A DNA stretch of 45,086 nucleotides, taken from assembly GCA_021791345.1 (NCBI GenBank), contig JAJYWT010000098.1, positions 1-45,086 of the forward strand, read 5' to 3'. Position numbers and translations under genes: made by a program. The stretch's first letter is position 1, and each line of letters begins with the position of its first letter. A model generated the notes under the pieces. That model made no database searches. It saw only the letters and a program-made list of their open reading frames with translations, and was not told where the DNA came from. This DNA is from a bacterium (GTDB lineage Bacteria; Chloroflexota; Dormibacteria; UBA8260; Bog-877). Below, one piece after another: positions 16,263-27,428 of the stretch.

Positions 16263-17300
16263 TCAGGCGCAGGCGGTGGCGATGGGGCGCCAATCCTCCG
16301 GGACCATCGCCAGAAACCCCGGCAGATCCCGGGCAGGGAGCCCCGCCTCCGTTAGCGAGGTCGGCAAACCCAGATCTTGTATGAAGGCCCGACAGGCCCT
16401 TCCGACCAGCTCCGGGCCGGCGACCTCGAATGCGTCCTGCAGCACCGCCACCGAACTGGGGTCGGTCGCCGCCATGTGGTCGATGGTGGCGGGCAGGAAG
16501 ACGCACGAGGTGATCCCATGGCCGATTGAGAAGGTCGCCCCCAGCAGCCGCCCCAGGTGATGGCTCGGTCCCATGGTGTTGCCCGCCAGACCGAGCGCTG
16601 CCCACCATGCCGCGACCTGCGCTCGCTCCCGCACCGCCAAGTCATCCGGTCGCCGCCGGCTCTCGGGCAGGCTGTGCCGGAGCCCCCGGATGGCCTCCAG
16701 CGCCAGCAGCCGGGTGAGTGGGTCCCGCTCAGGGGCCCAGATGGTCTCCACGGCGTGGTCAAGGGCACGGATCCCCGTGGACAGCCACAGACGCGGCGGC
16801 GTCGGCAGCGTGACCTCGGGATCGAGGATGACCCGCTGGGGAGCGGCCGAAGGATCCGTCAGGCCGCGCTTGCGGCGGGTGGCCTCGTCGGTGAGCCCGG
16901 CGGAGGCGGTGAACTCCGCCCCGGACAGGGTGGTGGGGACCGCCACGTGCTGGACGTGCTCCGGCAGGCGCCGGTGGATCGCGGCCTTGCAACCGTCGAT
17001 CACGCTGCCGCCGCCGAAACTCACCACCCCGTCCGCGGACGTCTGCCCGAGGAGCTCCGCCAGCTCATCCACCGCGGTCTCGGGGGTGTGCTCCCGGATC
17101 CCCGCGAAGGTCGCCTGATGCCGACCCTCCAGCAGCTCCTCGGCGGCCCGGACCAAGAGGGTGGAGCTCGCCAGGGTGGCGCTGGTCACGAGCACCACCC
17201 TGCTCATCTCGGCGCGGTCCACCTCCGCTCGGAGCTCGCGCAGCGCTCCCATGCCTTGCAGCACCCGCCTCGACGGCGAGCTCTGGTGCAGGGCTATCAC
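16263..17300 (-). CDS. Iron-containing dehydrogenase, maleylacetate-reductase-like
   Basis: An NAD(P)H-dependent group III alcohol-dehydrogenase-type enzyme, 345 aa. GGGSVIDGCKA (96-106) binds the nucleotide, and VPTTLSGAEFTASAG follows. The metal ligands are expected in RALDHAVE and in the SHHLGRLLGATFSIGHG stretch. The shortened length and the SHHLG pattern are closer to maleylacetate reductases than to butanol dehydrogenases. No ring-cleavage genes accompany it here, so a role in aromatic degradation is unproven. GTG start four bases after the acnA stop, so it is the second gene of an acnA transcript. Confidence 0.82.
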   Translation of the reverse strand: MIALHQSSPSRRVLQGMGALRELRAEVDRAEMSRVVLVTSATLASSTLLVRAAEELLEGRHQATFAGIREHTPETAVDELAELLGQTSADGVVSFGGGSVIDGCKAAIHRRLPEHVQHVAVPTTLSGAEFTASAGLTDEATRRKRGLTDPSAAPQRVILDPEVTLPTPPRLWLSTGIRALDHAVETIWAPERDPLTRLLALEAIRGLRHSLPESRRRPDDLAVRERAQVAAWWAALGLAGNTMGPSHHLGRLLGATFSIGHGITSCVFLPATIDHMAATDPSSVAVLQDAFEVAGPELVGRACRAFIQDLGLPTSLTEAGLPARDLPGFLAMVPEDWRPIATACA

Positions 17301-17304
17301 CAGC

Positions 17305-19968
<2,664 letters not shown>

Positions 19969-20052
19969 GCACATCCCCCTTGGGCCTTCCCCCGGTGAAT
20001 ACGAGTCCATCTTAGCCCCGTCACGGCGGCGCCTCGGAGGCCCAAATCAGGA

Positions 20053-20082
20053 TTGACAGTGAGATCGACGCTTGGGCATACT
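20053..20082 (+). promoter_or_regulatory. Promoter TTGACA-N18-CATACT for the cox operon
   Basis: A consensus -35 box (TTGACA, 20053-20058) and a -10 box CATACT (20077-20082), 18 bp apart, lie in the 182-bp acnA/coxB divergent region. They read towards coxB and leave a ~60-nt leader that ends in GGAGGAAAGG before the TTG start. A TAAGAT box on the other strand (20014-20009) could serve acnA, but no -35 was found for it. Confidence 0.65.
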
Positions 20083-20150
20083 CCCTCGAGCGGCTCGTGG
20101 AGGGCATTTGATCCGCCATCAGGATCACCCGGTCCGTCTGGGAGGAAAGG

Positions 20151-20894
20151 TTGAAGTCGGGGCGGAGCTGGATCGGCGCCAAGGCGGCTCTCGGGTTGGG
20201 GCTGGGGGTAGCGGCGGCCGCAACTGCGGCGCTGCCGGTCTGGGCGCGCAACACCAACTTCTTGAACGGCGGAGGGCCGTCGGTGGACACCATCGACATG
20301 CTCTTCTGGGTCTTCACCGCCGTCTCCTTGGTGGTGCTTCTGGGCGTGGGCGGTGGCATTGTCTACGCCGCGGTCCACTTCCGCCGCCGCTCCCCCGAGG
20401 AGATGCCCCGACAGGTGCATGGGAACAACCGGGTGGAGCTGGCCTGGACCATCGGACCCCTGGTGGTGCTCGCGGTCCTGTTCGTGCTCACCCTGGTGAA
20501 CGTGAGCTACCTTCGTCACGGCCCGAACCCCGCGAGTCCCGCCGCCCGTCAGGAACTCCATGTCAAGGTGATCGGCCGGCAGTTCTACTGGACCTTCTAC
20601 TATCCCAACGGCAAGTACTCCCTGCGGACCCTGGAGATCCCGGTCAACGTGCCCGTCGAGATCTCCACCGAGTCCCTGGATGTGATCCACGGGTTCTGGG
20701 TTCCCCAGCTCGGGGCCAAGATCGACGCTCTCCCGGGGATCGTGAACCACGCGTTCATCGAGGGCAACCGCATCGGGACCTACGGGGGCCAGTGTTACGA
20801 GTTCTGCGGAGTCGGCCATGACCAGATGCTGATCACGGTCAAGGTCGTCACGATGGCGCAGTACCAGAGTTACGTCCAGCACCTTTCCACCTGA
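20151..20894 (+). CDS. ctaC: Cytochrome c oxidase subunit II
   Basis: Receives electrons from cytochrome c through a CuA centre, in the cytoplasmic membrane with an exported domain. The signal/anchor segment is at about 8-30; two transmembrane helices follow (52-74 and 97-118), and then the cupredoxin domain. All CuA ligands are present: His180 (DVIHGFW), then Cys215, Glu217, Cys219, His223 and Met226 in QCYEFCGVGHDQM. Electron entry WTFYYP (147-152) is also seen. There is no fused cytochrome c domain, so an external donor is needed. TTG start behind a strong GGAGG. First gene of the cox operon. Confidence 0.95.
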   Translation: MKSGRSWIGAKAALGLGLGVAAAATAALPVWARNTNFLNGGGPSVDTIDMLFWVFTAVSLVVLLGVGGGIVYAAVHFRRRSPEEMPRQVHGNNRVELAWTIGPLVVLAVLFVLTLVNVSYLRHGPNPASPAARQELHVKVIGRQFYWTFYYPNGKYSLRTLEIPVNVPVEISTESLDVIHGFWVPQLGAKIDALPGIVNHAFIEGNRIGTYGGQCYEFCGVGHDQMLITVKVVTMAQYQSYVQHLST

Positions 20895-20910
20895 CGAGGG
20901 CCAACCAACC

Positions 20911-22569
20911 ATGGCAACAGCCGAGCTGCCGCTGAGCCGACCGAGCTACCGGGGCTACCAGAACGTCTGGGATTGGGTCACGACCACCGATCACAAGCGG
21001 ATCGGGCTCCTCTACCTCTGGACGACCATGGCGTTTTTCCTGATCGGCGGGCTTATGGCCCTCCTGATCCGCACCCAGCTGGCTGAGCCCAACAACGACC
21101 TTTTGACGGCCTCTCAGTACAACCAGCTCTTCACCATGCACGGGACCACGATGATCTTCCTGTTCGTGATCCCGGTCTGGAGCGCGTTCGGCAATTTCAT
21201 GCTCCCCCTCATGATCGGGGCCAAGGACATGGCCTTCCCCCGCATCAACGCCTTCGCCTTCTGGCTCATCCCCCTGGGGGGGCTGGTGATGTACAGCGGT
21301 TTCTTCTTCGGGGGCAGTGCCGCCGCCGGCTGGACCGGGTACGTGCCGCTGACCGAGAAGCTCTACTCGCCCCAGGTGGGCCAGGACCTCTGGATCCTCG
21401 GCCTGCACATTCTCGGGATCGCCTCGGTCATGGGCGCGGTCAACTTCCTGGTCACCATCCACCGCATGCGCGCTCCCGGTATGACCTGGTTTCGCCTGCC
21501 GCTCTTCGTCTGGGCGATCGAGGTCACCTCAGCGCTGGTTCTCCTGGCCTCGCCCTTCCTGGCGGCCGCGCTTGCCATGGTCCTCATGGACCGGCAGCTG
21601 GGCACCAACTTCTTCAACCCCGCCCACGGGGGGAACGTGATCCTCTACCAGCTCATCTTCTGGTTCTACTCCCACCCGGCGGTCTACATCATGATCCTGC
21701 CCGGCTTCGGGGTGATCTCGGAGATCTTGCCGGTCTTCACCCGCAAGCCGATCTTCGGCTATCGGGCCATGGCGATGTCCATGGCCGCCATCGGGGTGCT
21801 GGGCTTCATGGTCTTCGGCCACCACATGTTCACGGTGGGCCTGCCTCTGCCGGTCCAGATCTTCTTCATGGCGGCGACGATGGTGATCGCGGTCCCCACC
21901 GGGGTGAAGATCTTCAACTGGTTGGGCACCATGTGGGGGGGCTCGATCCGTTACACCTCGGCGATGCTGTTCGCGGTGGGCTTCATCCTGATGTTCCTGA
22001 TCGGGGGCCTCGATGGTGTCTTCCTGGCGTCGCTGGGCATCGACTACGAGCTCAACGGAACCTACTGGGTGGTGGCGCACATCCACTACGTCCTGGTGGG
22101 TGGATCTTTGTTCGCGGTCTTCGGCGCCCTCTACTACTGGTGGCCGAAGATGTTCGGGCGCTATCTCAATGAGCGCCTCGGCAAGTGGCACTTCTGGCTT
22201 TTGCTGATCGGGTTCAACCTGACCTTCATGCCCATGCACTTCCTGGGGGTGATGGGGATGCCGCGACGGATCGCGACCTACAGCGCCGCCAGCGGCTGGG
22301 GGCCGCTCAACCTGCTGGAGACGATCGGCTCCTACATCATCGCGATCGCGATCATGATCTTCCTGTACAACGTGGCGATCTCGCTGCACGGGCCCAAGAA
22401 CGCGGTCAACGATCCCTGGGAGGGGAACTCGCTGGAGTGGTTCGCGGCCTCGCCGCCGCCGCCCGAGAACTTCACCAAGGAGCTCCCTCCGATTGAGAGC
22501 AACCGTCCTTTGCGCGACTTCCGGTTGGCGGGCAACGCGACCAATCCGCCGGGTGCCGTCCTGCCGTGA
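20911..22569 (+). CDS. ctaD: Cytochrome c oxidase subunit I, A2 type
   Basis: Catalytic oxygen-reducing, proton-pumping subunit with haem a, haem a3 and CuB, 12 helices, 552 aa. Haem and copper ligands are visible: His77, His255 (helix VI, covalently linked to Tyr259), His304-His305 (CuB), His390 and His392. Helix VI reads WFYSHPAVY instead of the WFxGHPEVY of mitochondrial-type enzymes. The gating Glu is replaced by the Tyr-Ser pair that defines A2-type oxidases such as the Thermus caa3 enzyme. The D-channel Asp (GAKDMAFPRIN, Asp106) is kept. Ends GTGA-overlapping ctaA. Confidence 0.97.
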   Translation: MATAELPLSRPSYRGYQNVWDWVTTTDHKRIGLLYLWTTMAFFLIGGLMALLIRTQLAEPNNDLLTASQYNQLFTMHGTTMIFLFVIPVWSAFGNFMLPLMIGAKDMAFPRINAFAFWLIPLGGLVMYSGFFFGGSAAAGWTGYVPLTEKLYSPQVGQDLWILGLHILGIASVMGAVNFLVTIHRMRAPGMTWFRLPLFVWAIEVTSALVLLASPFLAAALAMVLMDRQLGTNFFNPAHGGNVILYQLIFWFYSHPAVYIMILPGFGVISEILPVFTRKPIFGYRAMAMSMAAIGVLGFMVFGHHMFTVGLPLPVQIFFMAATMVIAVPTGVKIFNWLGTMWGGSIRYTSAMLFAVGFILMFLIGGLDGVFLASLGIDYELNGTYWVVAHIHYVLVGGSLFAVFGALYYWWPKMFGRYLNERLGKWHFWLLLIGFNLTFMPMHFLGVMGMPRRIATYSAASGWGPLNLLETIGSYIIAIAIMIFLYNVAISLHGPKNAVNDPWEGNSLEWFAASPPPPENFTKELPPIESNRPLRDFRLAGNATNPPGAVLP

Positions 22570-23570
22570 GCACGGCCGCGCCGTCCCCGAGTGGACGCCG
22601 GCCACCTGCGATCCTCGCGGCCCTGGCACTGGCGACTGGGGTGGTCACCTACTTCCTGATCATCCTCGGGAGCACCGTCAGGGTCACTGAGTCGGGGATG
22701 GGCTGTCCCGGCTGGCCACTCTGCTACGGCCAGCTGGGCCCGATCGACCACTTTCACGCTCTCCTGGAGCAGTCGCATCGCTACGTGGTGGCGCTGGTCA
22801 CCGTGCTGGTGGTCCTCACCGCCGTCGCCGCCTGGCGGCTCGCCCGCGACCGGCGTTCCGTGGTGGTTCCGGCGACAGCTGCCCTGGGTGTGATCGCGAT
22901 CCAGATCGCGCTCGGAGCGATCACGGTGATCACCCACAATGCGCCGATCACGGTCGCCCTGCACCTGCTGTTTGGGCTGATCGTGCTGGCGGTGACCTGG
23001 GTCACGGTGGCGGCGGTGTTCGTGGCGCGCAGGCCGACGGCCGGGAGGCGGCTTGGCCCCCTTGGCTACGCGACCGTGGGTTTGACGTTCGTCCTGCTGA
23101 TCTCGGGTTCCATGGTGGTTGACGGCGGGGCAACCTATGCGTGCCCCTCCTGGCCCTTCTGCACCGCCCATGGCATAGCCGCACCCCTGGTCGCCATCCA
23201 GTACGCGCACCGCTTCACCGTCCTGATCGTGTCCATCTTCATCGTGCTCTTCGTGATGCACGTGGCGCGGCGCTGGCGGCAGGTGCCGGGAGCCCGCATC
23301 ATCGCGGATCTGGCCGCGGTCTTGCTTCTGGCGCAGATCGCCGTCGGCGGGCTGGTCGCCACCCTCTCGGCGCCGGACGCCCTCCAGGACCTGCACATCG
23401 CCCTGGCCGCGGCGATCTGGGTGTCGATGGTGGTGCTCGCCACCATGGGCTGGCTCACCGGGGCCGACTCCAGCCCCAGAGCGCTCCGCGAAGTGGACGA
23501 GGCCGTCTCCAGGTCGGGCCCGGTCCGGGAGCTTAAACTGGGGTCCCGAACATCGACGGAGGAAGGTTAG
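22566..23570 (+). CDS. ctaA: Haem A synthase
   Basis: Oxidises the C8 methyl of haem O to the formyl of haem A, needed by the oxidase encoded just upstream. An eight-helix membrane protein of 334 aa with two related halves, each carrying a disulfide-type Cys pair: CPGWPLC (47-53) and CPSWPFC in the second half. Conserved His residues are in LEQSHRY, ALHLLFG, YAHRFTV and DLHIALA. GTG start coupled to the ctaD stop. The haem O synthase gene (ctaB) that makes its substrate is not in this window. Confidence 0.93.
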   Translation: MSTAAPSPSGRRPPAILAALALATGVVTYFLIILGSTVRVTESGMGCPGWPLCYGQLGPIDHFHALLEQSHRYVVALVTVLVVLTAVAAWRLARDRRSVVVPATAALGVIAIQIALGAITVITHNAPITVALHLLFGLIVLAVTWVTVAAVFVARRPTAGRRLGPLGYATVGLTFVLLISGSMVVDGGATYACPSWPFCTAHGIAAPLVAIQYAHRFTVLIVSIFIVLFVMHVARRWRQVPGARIIADLAAVLLLAQIAVGGLVATLSAPDALQDLHIALAAAIWVSMVVLATMGWLTGADSSPRALREVDEAVSRSGPVRELKLGSRTSTEEG

Positions 23571-23692
23571 TGCAACGCAAGAGTGCCGGCGGCAACATGC
23601 GGCTGGGGATCACCCTCACCGTCATCGCGATCCTCATGCTGGCGGTCGCGTTCGCCTGGGCCACGCTGTATCTGGGCGCCTCCCATGGCTGA
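23570..23692 (+). CDS. 40-aa single-helix membrane protein of the cox operon
   Basis: GTG start sharing one base with the ctaA stop and preceded by GGAGGAAGG. The product is VQRKSAGGN, then a single transmembrane helix (MRLGITLTVIAILMLAVAFAWATLYLG) and a three-residue tail. Its place and size recall accessory one-helix subunits of bacterial oxidases, but there is no sequence match I can name. The stop overlaps the next gene by eight bases. Strong ribosome site and tight packing argue that it is translated. Confidence 0.65.
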   Translation: MQRKSAGGNMRLGITLTVIAILMLAVAFAWATLYLGASHG

Positions 23693-23903
23693 CCAGGGGA
23701 TGCCGGCGCCCGACGAACACGACGGCGCGGAGCACCTTCCCGGGCCCAGCTTCTGGCCGGTGGTGCTGGCCATAGGAGTGGCCATGAGCCTGGTGGGGAC
23801 CATCACCAAGTATGCGGTGCTGATCATCGGGCTAGTCATCGTGCTGGTGGCCCTAGGAGGCTGGATCCGCTCCGCCCGGAGCGAGTACCGTCGACTTTCC
23901 TGA
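23685..23903 (+). CDS. Small two-helix oxidase subunit-like protein, 72 aa
   Basis: ATG start inside the end of the previous gene. The first 20 residues are acidic (MADQGMPAPDEHDGAEHLPG). Next comes PSFWPVVLAIGVAMSLVGTITKYAVLIIGLVIVLVALGGWI, two helices joined by a short loop, and then a basic end. The P-S-x-W-P opening followed by two helices is typical of the subunit IV-like proteins of high-GC cytochrome oxidases. I therefore read it as a structural oxidase subunit (moderate confidence). Confidence 0.65.
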   Translation: MADQGMPAPDEHDGAEHLPGPSFWPVVLAIGVAMSLVGTITKYAVLIIGLVIVLVALGGWIRSARSEYRRLS

Positions 23904-23930
23904 GCCGCATGGCCGGGAACCGACCGGGCG

Positions 23931-24257
23931 ATGCGAGCGTCGCCGGTGATCCTGGCGGCTGCTCCCGGCGGCAGCGTGGGGCTGGGTTCCCTGATCGTGG
24001 GGGTTGGACTGCTGATGGCGTTTGCGGCGGGGCTGACCCTGCGGAGCATCTGGGGCAAGCCCCCAGAGCAAGACGAGAATGCACCGCGCACCGGGCCCCT
24101 CGATCCCCGAGCCAAGCCGCTGCGATCCCCGGCCCTGGGCCCAATGCGAACCTGGCTCCGGCTGCTGCTCAGCTTCGATTTCGGGTGCCTGGCAGTGATC
24201 TCCGCGGTCCTGCTTCTGCTGGGGCTGATCCTGATCTTCCGAGGGCTTGGCGTTTGA
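23931..24257 (+). CDS. Two-helix membrane protein of unknown function
   Basis: 108 aa: a helix near 18-38 (GSLIVGVGLLMAFAAGLTL), a polar ~40-residue loop rich in Pro, Glu and Arg, then a second hydrophobic segment (LLLSFDFGCLAVISAVLLLLGLILIF). No known motif. ATG start without a good ribosome site, 27 bp after the small subunit gene and on the same strand, so possibly part of the oxidase transcript. Role unknown. Confidence 0.5.
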   Translation: MRASPVILAAAPGGSVGLGSLIVGVGLLMAFAAGLTLRSIWGKPPEQDENAPRTGPLDPRAKPLRSPALGPMRTWLRLLLSFDFGCLAVISAVLLLLGLILIFRGLGV

Positions 24258-24321
24258 TGACGGCGCACGGGTGCGGGGGCGGGGTTTCCGGGCCGGGGCG
24301 GGTCGCTAACATGGTTCGGGC

Positions 24322-25410
24322 ATGAGCTGGGAGACGTTCGTCCGCCGCCGCTTCGAGGTCGCCACCGCGGCAGTCATGCTGGGGCTTCTGTTCGTGCTGG
24401 TGGTGTGGGCGGTGATGGTGGTGCTAAAGGTCGCCAACCCCTACGTCTTCCACTTCAACTTGCTGATGGACATCCTGCCCTGGTTCACTCCGGTGCTCAT
24501 CATTATGGTTTTGGGGATCCCGCTCTACTGGCGGATCGCGGGGTGGCTCCAGGGGCCTGACGGGGGCCTCCAGCGGGTGGTCGAGAAGCGGTTTGAATTG
24601 GTGTTCGGATCGGCCGTATATCTGCTCATCTACACCATGGCGGTCTGGGGTGTGATGGTTCTGCTCCGCGCCTGGGACGGCTATGACTTCCACTACAACC
24701 TGGCGGTGGACTGGCTGCCCGCGATCGTGCCGCCGTGGATGATCTGGGCGCTCGGCTCCCCCATGGTGTGGAAGGTGCTGGGTGCCTTGGGCGGGTGCTA
24801 CGAGGTGCATCGCCAGCGGGTGCGCAACTGGACCGCGATCCTGGTCAGCGGCTTTTTGGGGGCCGCCTTTCTGACCGGCGGGGGCCTGTTACTGAACGAA
24901 GGGGTGTATGCGGGCACGGCTGGGCTGGCCGTGGCCGTGCAGCAGGACCTGGTGGACTTTGGGATCCTCGTCTTCTCGGTGGGCGGCATCTGCTGGGCCA
25001 TCATGCTTGGCAACCTCTGGTTCGGCTGGCGCCAAGAGCCCGCCCCCGCTGGTGACCTTCGCCCCCTTGACCGGTTGCGGCTGGAGAGGCCCAGGATCAT
25101 CGCCCAGGCGTTCGTGATCACGAACGTCGCCTTCGGCCTGGTCGGTCTGATGATGACCGCCGTGCAGTACGTGGACGCGCAGGACTTTCACTTCTACATG
25201 GCGATGGACATCTGGGGATTCGGCGTCCCGCTCGTGCTCGGGTGGGCCATCTATGCCGGGTTCGTCCAGCTGGTGCCGAACTGGCTGGCGCGGCGCAACC
25301 CAGCTCGCTGGGGCAGTGGGGTCGAGGTGGCGAGCGGGCCGACCGGGCCCGCCGGCGCCAGTGGGAGGTGGGGCTACGGCGGTCCGGACCTGCTCGAATC
25401 GGGGAGCTAA
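24322..25410 (+). CDS. Membrane protein of four ~80-residue repeats
   Basis: A polytopic membrane protein with about eight helices, made of four tandem units. Each unit starts with a basic-aromatic pair (RRRFE at 8, EKRFE at 88, weakly RVRNW at 166, ERPRI at 255). A helix follows, then a loop with Y-x-FH-x5-D, then a second helix. The loop reads YVFHFNLLMD (41-50) and, exactly 80 residues later, YDFHYNLAVD (121-130). It reads DFHFYMAMD (288-296) in the last unit. The third unit keeps only the Asp (AVAVQQD, 203-209). His and Asp on one loop face could bind a metal, a haem or a quinone, but this is speculation. ATG start. It follows the oxidase genes on the same strand. The Gly/Pro-rich last 35 residues are a tail. 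No family recognised. Confidence 0.75.
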   Translation: MSWETFVRRRFEVATAAVMLGLLFVLVVWAVMVVLKVANPYVFHFNLLMDILPWFTPVLIIMVLGIPLYWRIAGWLQGPDGGLQRVVEKRFELVFGSAVYLLIYTMAVWGVMVLLRAWDGYDFHYNLAVDWLPAIVPPWMIWALGSPMVWKVLGALGGCYEVHRQRVRNWTAILVSGFLGAAFLTGGGLLLNEGVYAGTAGLAVAVQQDLVDFGILVFSVGGICWAIMLGNLWFGWRQEPAPAGDLRPLDRLRLERPRIIAQAFVITNVAFGLVGLMMTAVQYVDAQDFHFYMAMDIWGFGVPLVLGWAIYAGFVQLVPNWLARRNPARWGSGVEVASGPTGPAGASGRWGYGGPDLLESGS

Positions 25411-25481
25411 ATTCCAAGACCTCTGACAGGCGTCAGCTCTGACGTGGTGCTCTCCGAGGCGACCACCAGGGCCGCCAACCC

Positions 25482-26351
25482 TCAGGGCTGGGCGGCAGCG
25501 CGCTCCTCGAGCAGGCTGAGGAGCAGCGGGTCCACGCGATCCCGGCTGCGGCAGCGTTCCTCGAGGTTCTCCATCCCGGCCCACGCCTGAAGCGCGTCCA
25601 ACGTCTCGTCCCGAGATGCTGTGGTCCCTACCCGTCCCAGCCGCTGCAGGCTGTGCCGGAGCCGGTCCAGCATCTGCTCATCGACGGGCACCAGGTCGGC
25701 CGGATCCGGAGACTCGAATTGCAGCCTCCAGAGGTGCATAAGGCGGGTGAGCTCTGGAATCGGGTCCTGGTGGTCGTCGACGCGCAGATCGACCATTCGG
25801 TCGTCGCGACCGCCGTAACCGGCGTTCGGGCGCACCACCAGGACTGCGGCGGACTGCCGCCCGCGGCGGTCTCCGCCGGCCCGGTCGCCCGCGGCCAGCG
25901 CCTCCAGGAGCCTTCCGGCGAGGGCGCCACGGCTGGGCGCGAAGGCGGCCATCATCGCGTCGACCACCTCCGGGCCGGCCAGGATGTTGCCCTGGCACGC
26001 CACCCCTGCCCCCACCCGGCCCCCGGCCCATTCGAAGCAGGCCGAGCCGGTGAAGGTGGCAGCGTTGCCATCCCTATCCACCACTCCCAGCTGGCGGTGG
26101 TCGCGGTCGGGGTCGGCGCCAGTGAGCGCGGCCACGACCTCGGCGGCTGAGCGGCCCTGGGCTAGGAGCCTGAGGCCCTCGTTCTTGTAGCTGGTGTTGC
26201 CCATCGCCTGAGTGGCGACCGCTCCCACTCCGGCGGTGGCGGCGGGTACCACCGAGCCGACGGCCAGGAATTTGGAGGCGACCGCCACCCCCCAGTCGCG
26301 ACCGTCGGTGGCGACGATGGAGAAGGTCGCGATTCGCGGGGCGCGGTTCAT
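25482..26351 (-). CDS. DUF1028 (Ntn-hydrolase-like) protein
   Basis: Cytoplasmic protein of the DUF1028 family, thought to have the N-terminal-nucleophile hydrolase fold; biochemical role unsettled. The family core is complete: TFSIVATDGRDWGVAVASKF, VPAATAGVGAVATQA, RQLGVVDRDGNAATFTGSAC and QGNILAGPEVVDAM. The extra ~90 C-terminal residues (DPIPELTRLMHLWRL and onward) are common in longer members. I start at MNRAPRIATF because the domain begins there and the upstream frame lies over the PIG-L gene. It is divergent from that gene, with only 21 bp between the start codons. Confidence 0.85.
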   Translation of the reverse strand: MNRAPRIATFSIVATDGRDWGVAVASKFLAVGSVVPAATAGVGAVATQAMGNTSYKNEGLRLLAQGRSAAEVVAALTGADPDRDHRQLGVVDRDGNAATFTGSACFEWAGGRVGAGVACQGNILAGPEVVDAMMAAFAPSRGALAGRLLEALAAGDRAGGDRRGRQSAAVLVVRPNAGYGGRDDRMVDLRVDDHQDPIPELTRLMHLWRLQFESPDPADLVPVDEQMLDRLRHSLQRLGRVGTTASRDETLDALQAWAGMENLEERCRSRDRVDPLLLSLLEERAAAQP

Positions 26352-26372
26352 CTCTGGGAGGATAGCGGATGA

Positions 26373-27227
26373 ATGAGCGCCACCGAAGAATCCGAGCGCG
26401 GCTCCGCGGCGGCTCAGCCGCTGGAGCTGTTCGAGTATGTGCCGGAGTCGGCCCTGGTGGTGGTGGCCCATCCGGACGACTGCGACTTTCTGGCGGCGGC
26501 GGTCATGTCCCGGTGGGTGAGCCAGGGTACCCGAGGCGCGATCTGCCTGGTCACCGACGGCGATGCCGGAGGTGACGACCCCTCGGTACCCCCCGGTGAG
26601 CTGAGCCGGGTACGGTTGGACGAGCAGCGCCGAGCCGCGGCCCACCTGGGGGTAGCTACCGTCCTCTGCCTCGGCTACCCCGACGGGATGCTGCAGAACA
26701 CCCTGGAGGTGCGCCGCGACCTGGTTCGGGTGCTGCGACGTCTGAGGCCCGAGCTGGTGGTCACCATGGACCCGACCAATCGCTTCTTCGGGAGGGGCTA
26801 CATCAACCATCCCGATCATCGCGCGGCGGCGGACGCCTGCCTGGACGCCGTGTTCCCCAGCGCGCGAGACGTGCGCGCCTTTCCCGAGCTGGCCCGGGAT
26901 GAGGGCCTGCAGCCCCATCGCACCAGATTCGTACTGGTCGGGTCAGGCGACCATGCGGACGTGGCGGTCCCGGTATCCGAGCACGATCTCGAGAACAAGC
27001 TCAAGGCGCTCGGGGAGCACCGCAGCCAGTTCGATGCCTCCGACATGCGCGAGCCCACATTCCAGCGGGCCCGGCAGGTGGGGGCGAAGGCGGGGGTCGC
27101 TCTGGCGGAGAGCTATAGGCTGTTCGATCTGGCGCCCAATCCATCCCAGCGGGGCTACGGGCGTGGCCTGGCGGACCGCCCTCAGGGGGTGCCTCCGCCC
27201 CGGGAGCCGGCCTCGGACTGGGGCTGA
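26373..27227 (+). CDS. PIG-L/LmbE-family deacetylase
   Basis: A zinc-dependent N-acetylglucosaminyl-type deacetylase of 284 aa. The zinc motif AHPDDCD is at 32-38, the second ligand His is in INHPDHR near 145, and VTMDPTN lies between. Relatives deacetylate GlcNAc-inositol or GlcNAc-malate in mycothiol and bacillithiol synthesis, or detoxify. A mycoredoxin-like domain encoded elsewhere in this window makes a low-molecular-weight-thiol role thinkable, but this is inference. ATG behind GGGAGG. The Pro-rich C-terminal 30 residues are probably disordered. Confidence 0.87.
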   Translation: MSATEESERGSAAAQPLELFEYVPESALVVVAHPDDCDFLAAAVMSRWVSQGTRGAICLVTDGDAGGDDPSVPPGELSRVRLDEQRRAAAHLGVATVLCLGYPDGMLQNTLEVRRDLVRVLRRLRPELVVTMDPTNRFFGRGYINHPDHRAAADACLDAVFPSARDVRAFPELARDEGLQPHRTRFVLVGSGDHADVAVPVSEHDLENKLKALGEHRSQFDASDMREPTFQRARQVGAKAGVALAESYRLFDLAPNPSQRGYGRGLADRPQGVPPPREPASDWG

Positions 27228-27428
27228 GAGGTGCGGGCCGCGTGGCCACTGACGGCGGGCAGTCAGCGGTCCTCCGCCCGTTCCACCGCGATATCCTGCC
27301 CAAGCTCTGCACTCACCTCAGCCGACTCGGCACCACCTTCCGGGCACCGGCCCACCCGTCACTCACGACGTGACCATGCGCTACGCCGAAGTCGCCGCTT
27401 GACCCTTCATCTCCACCGGGACGAAGCT

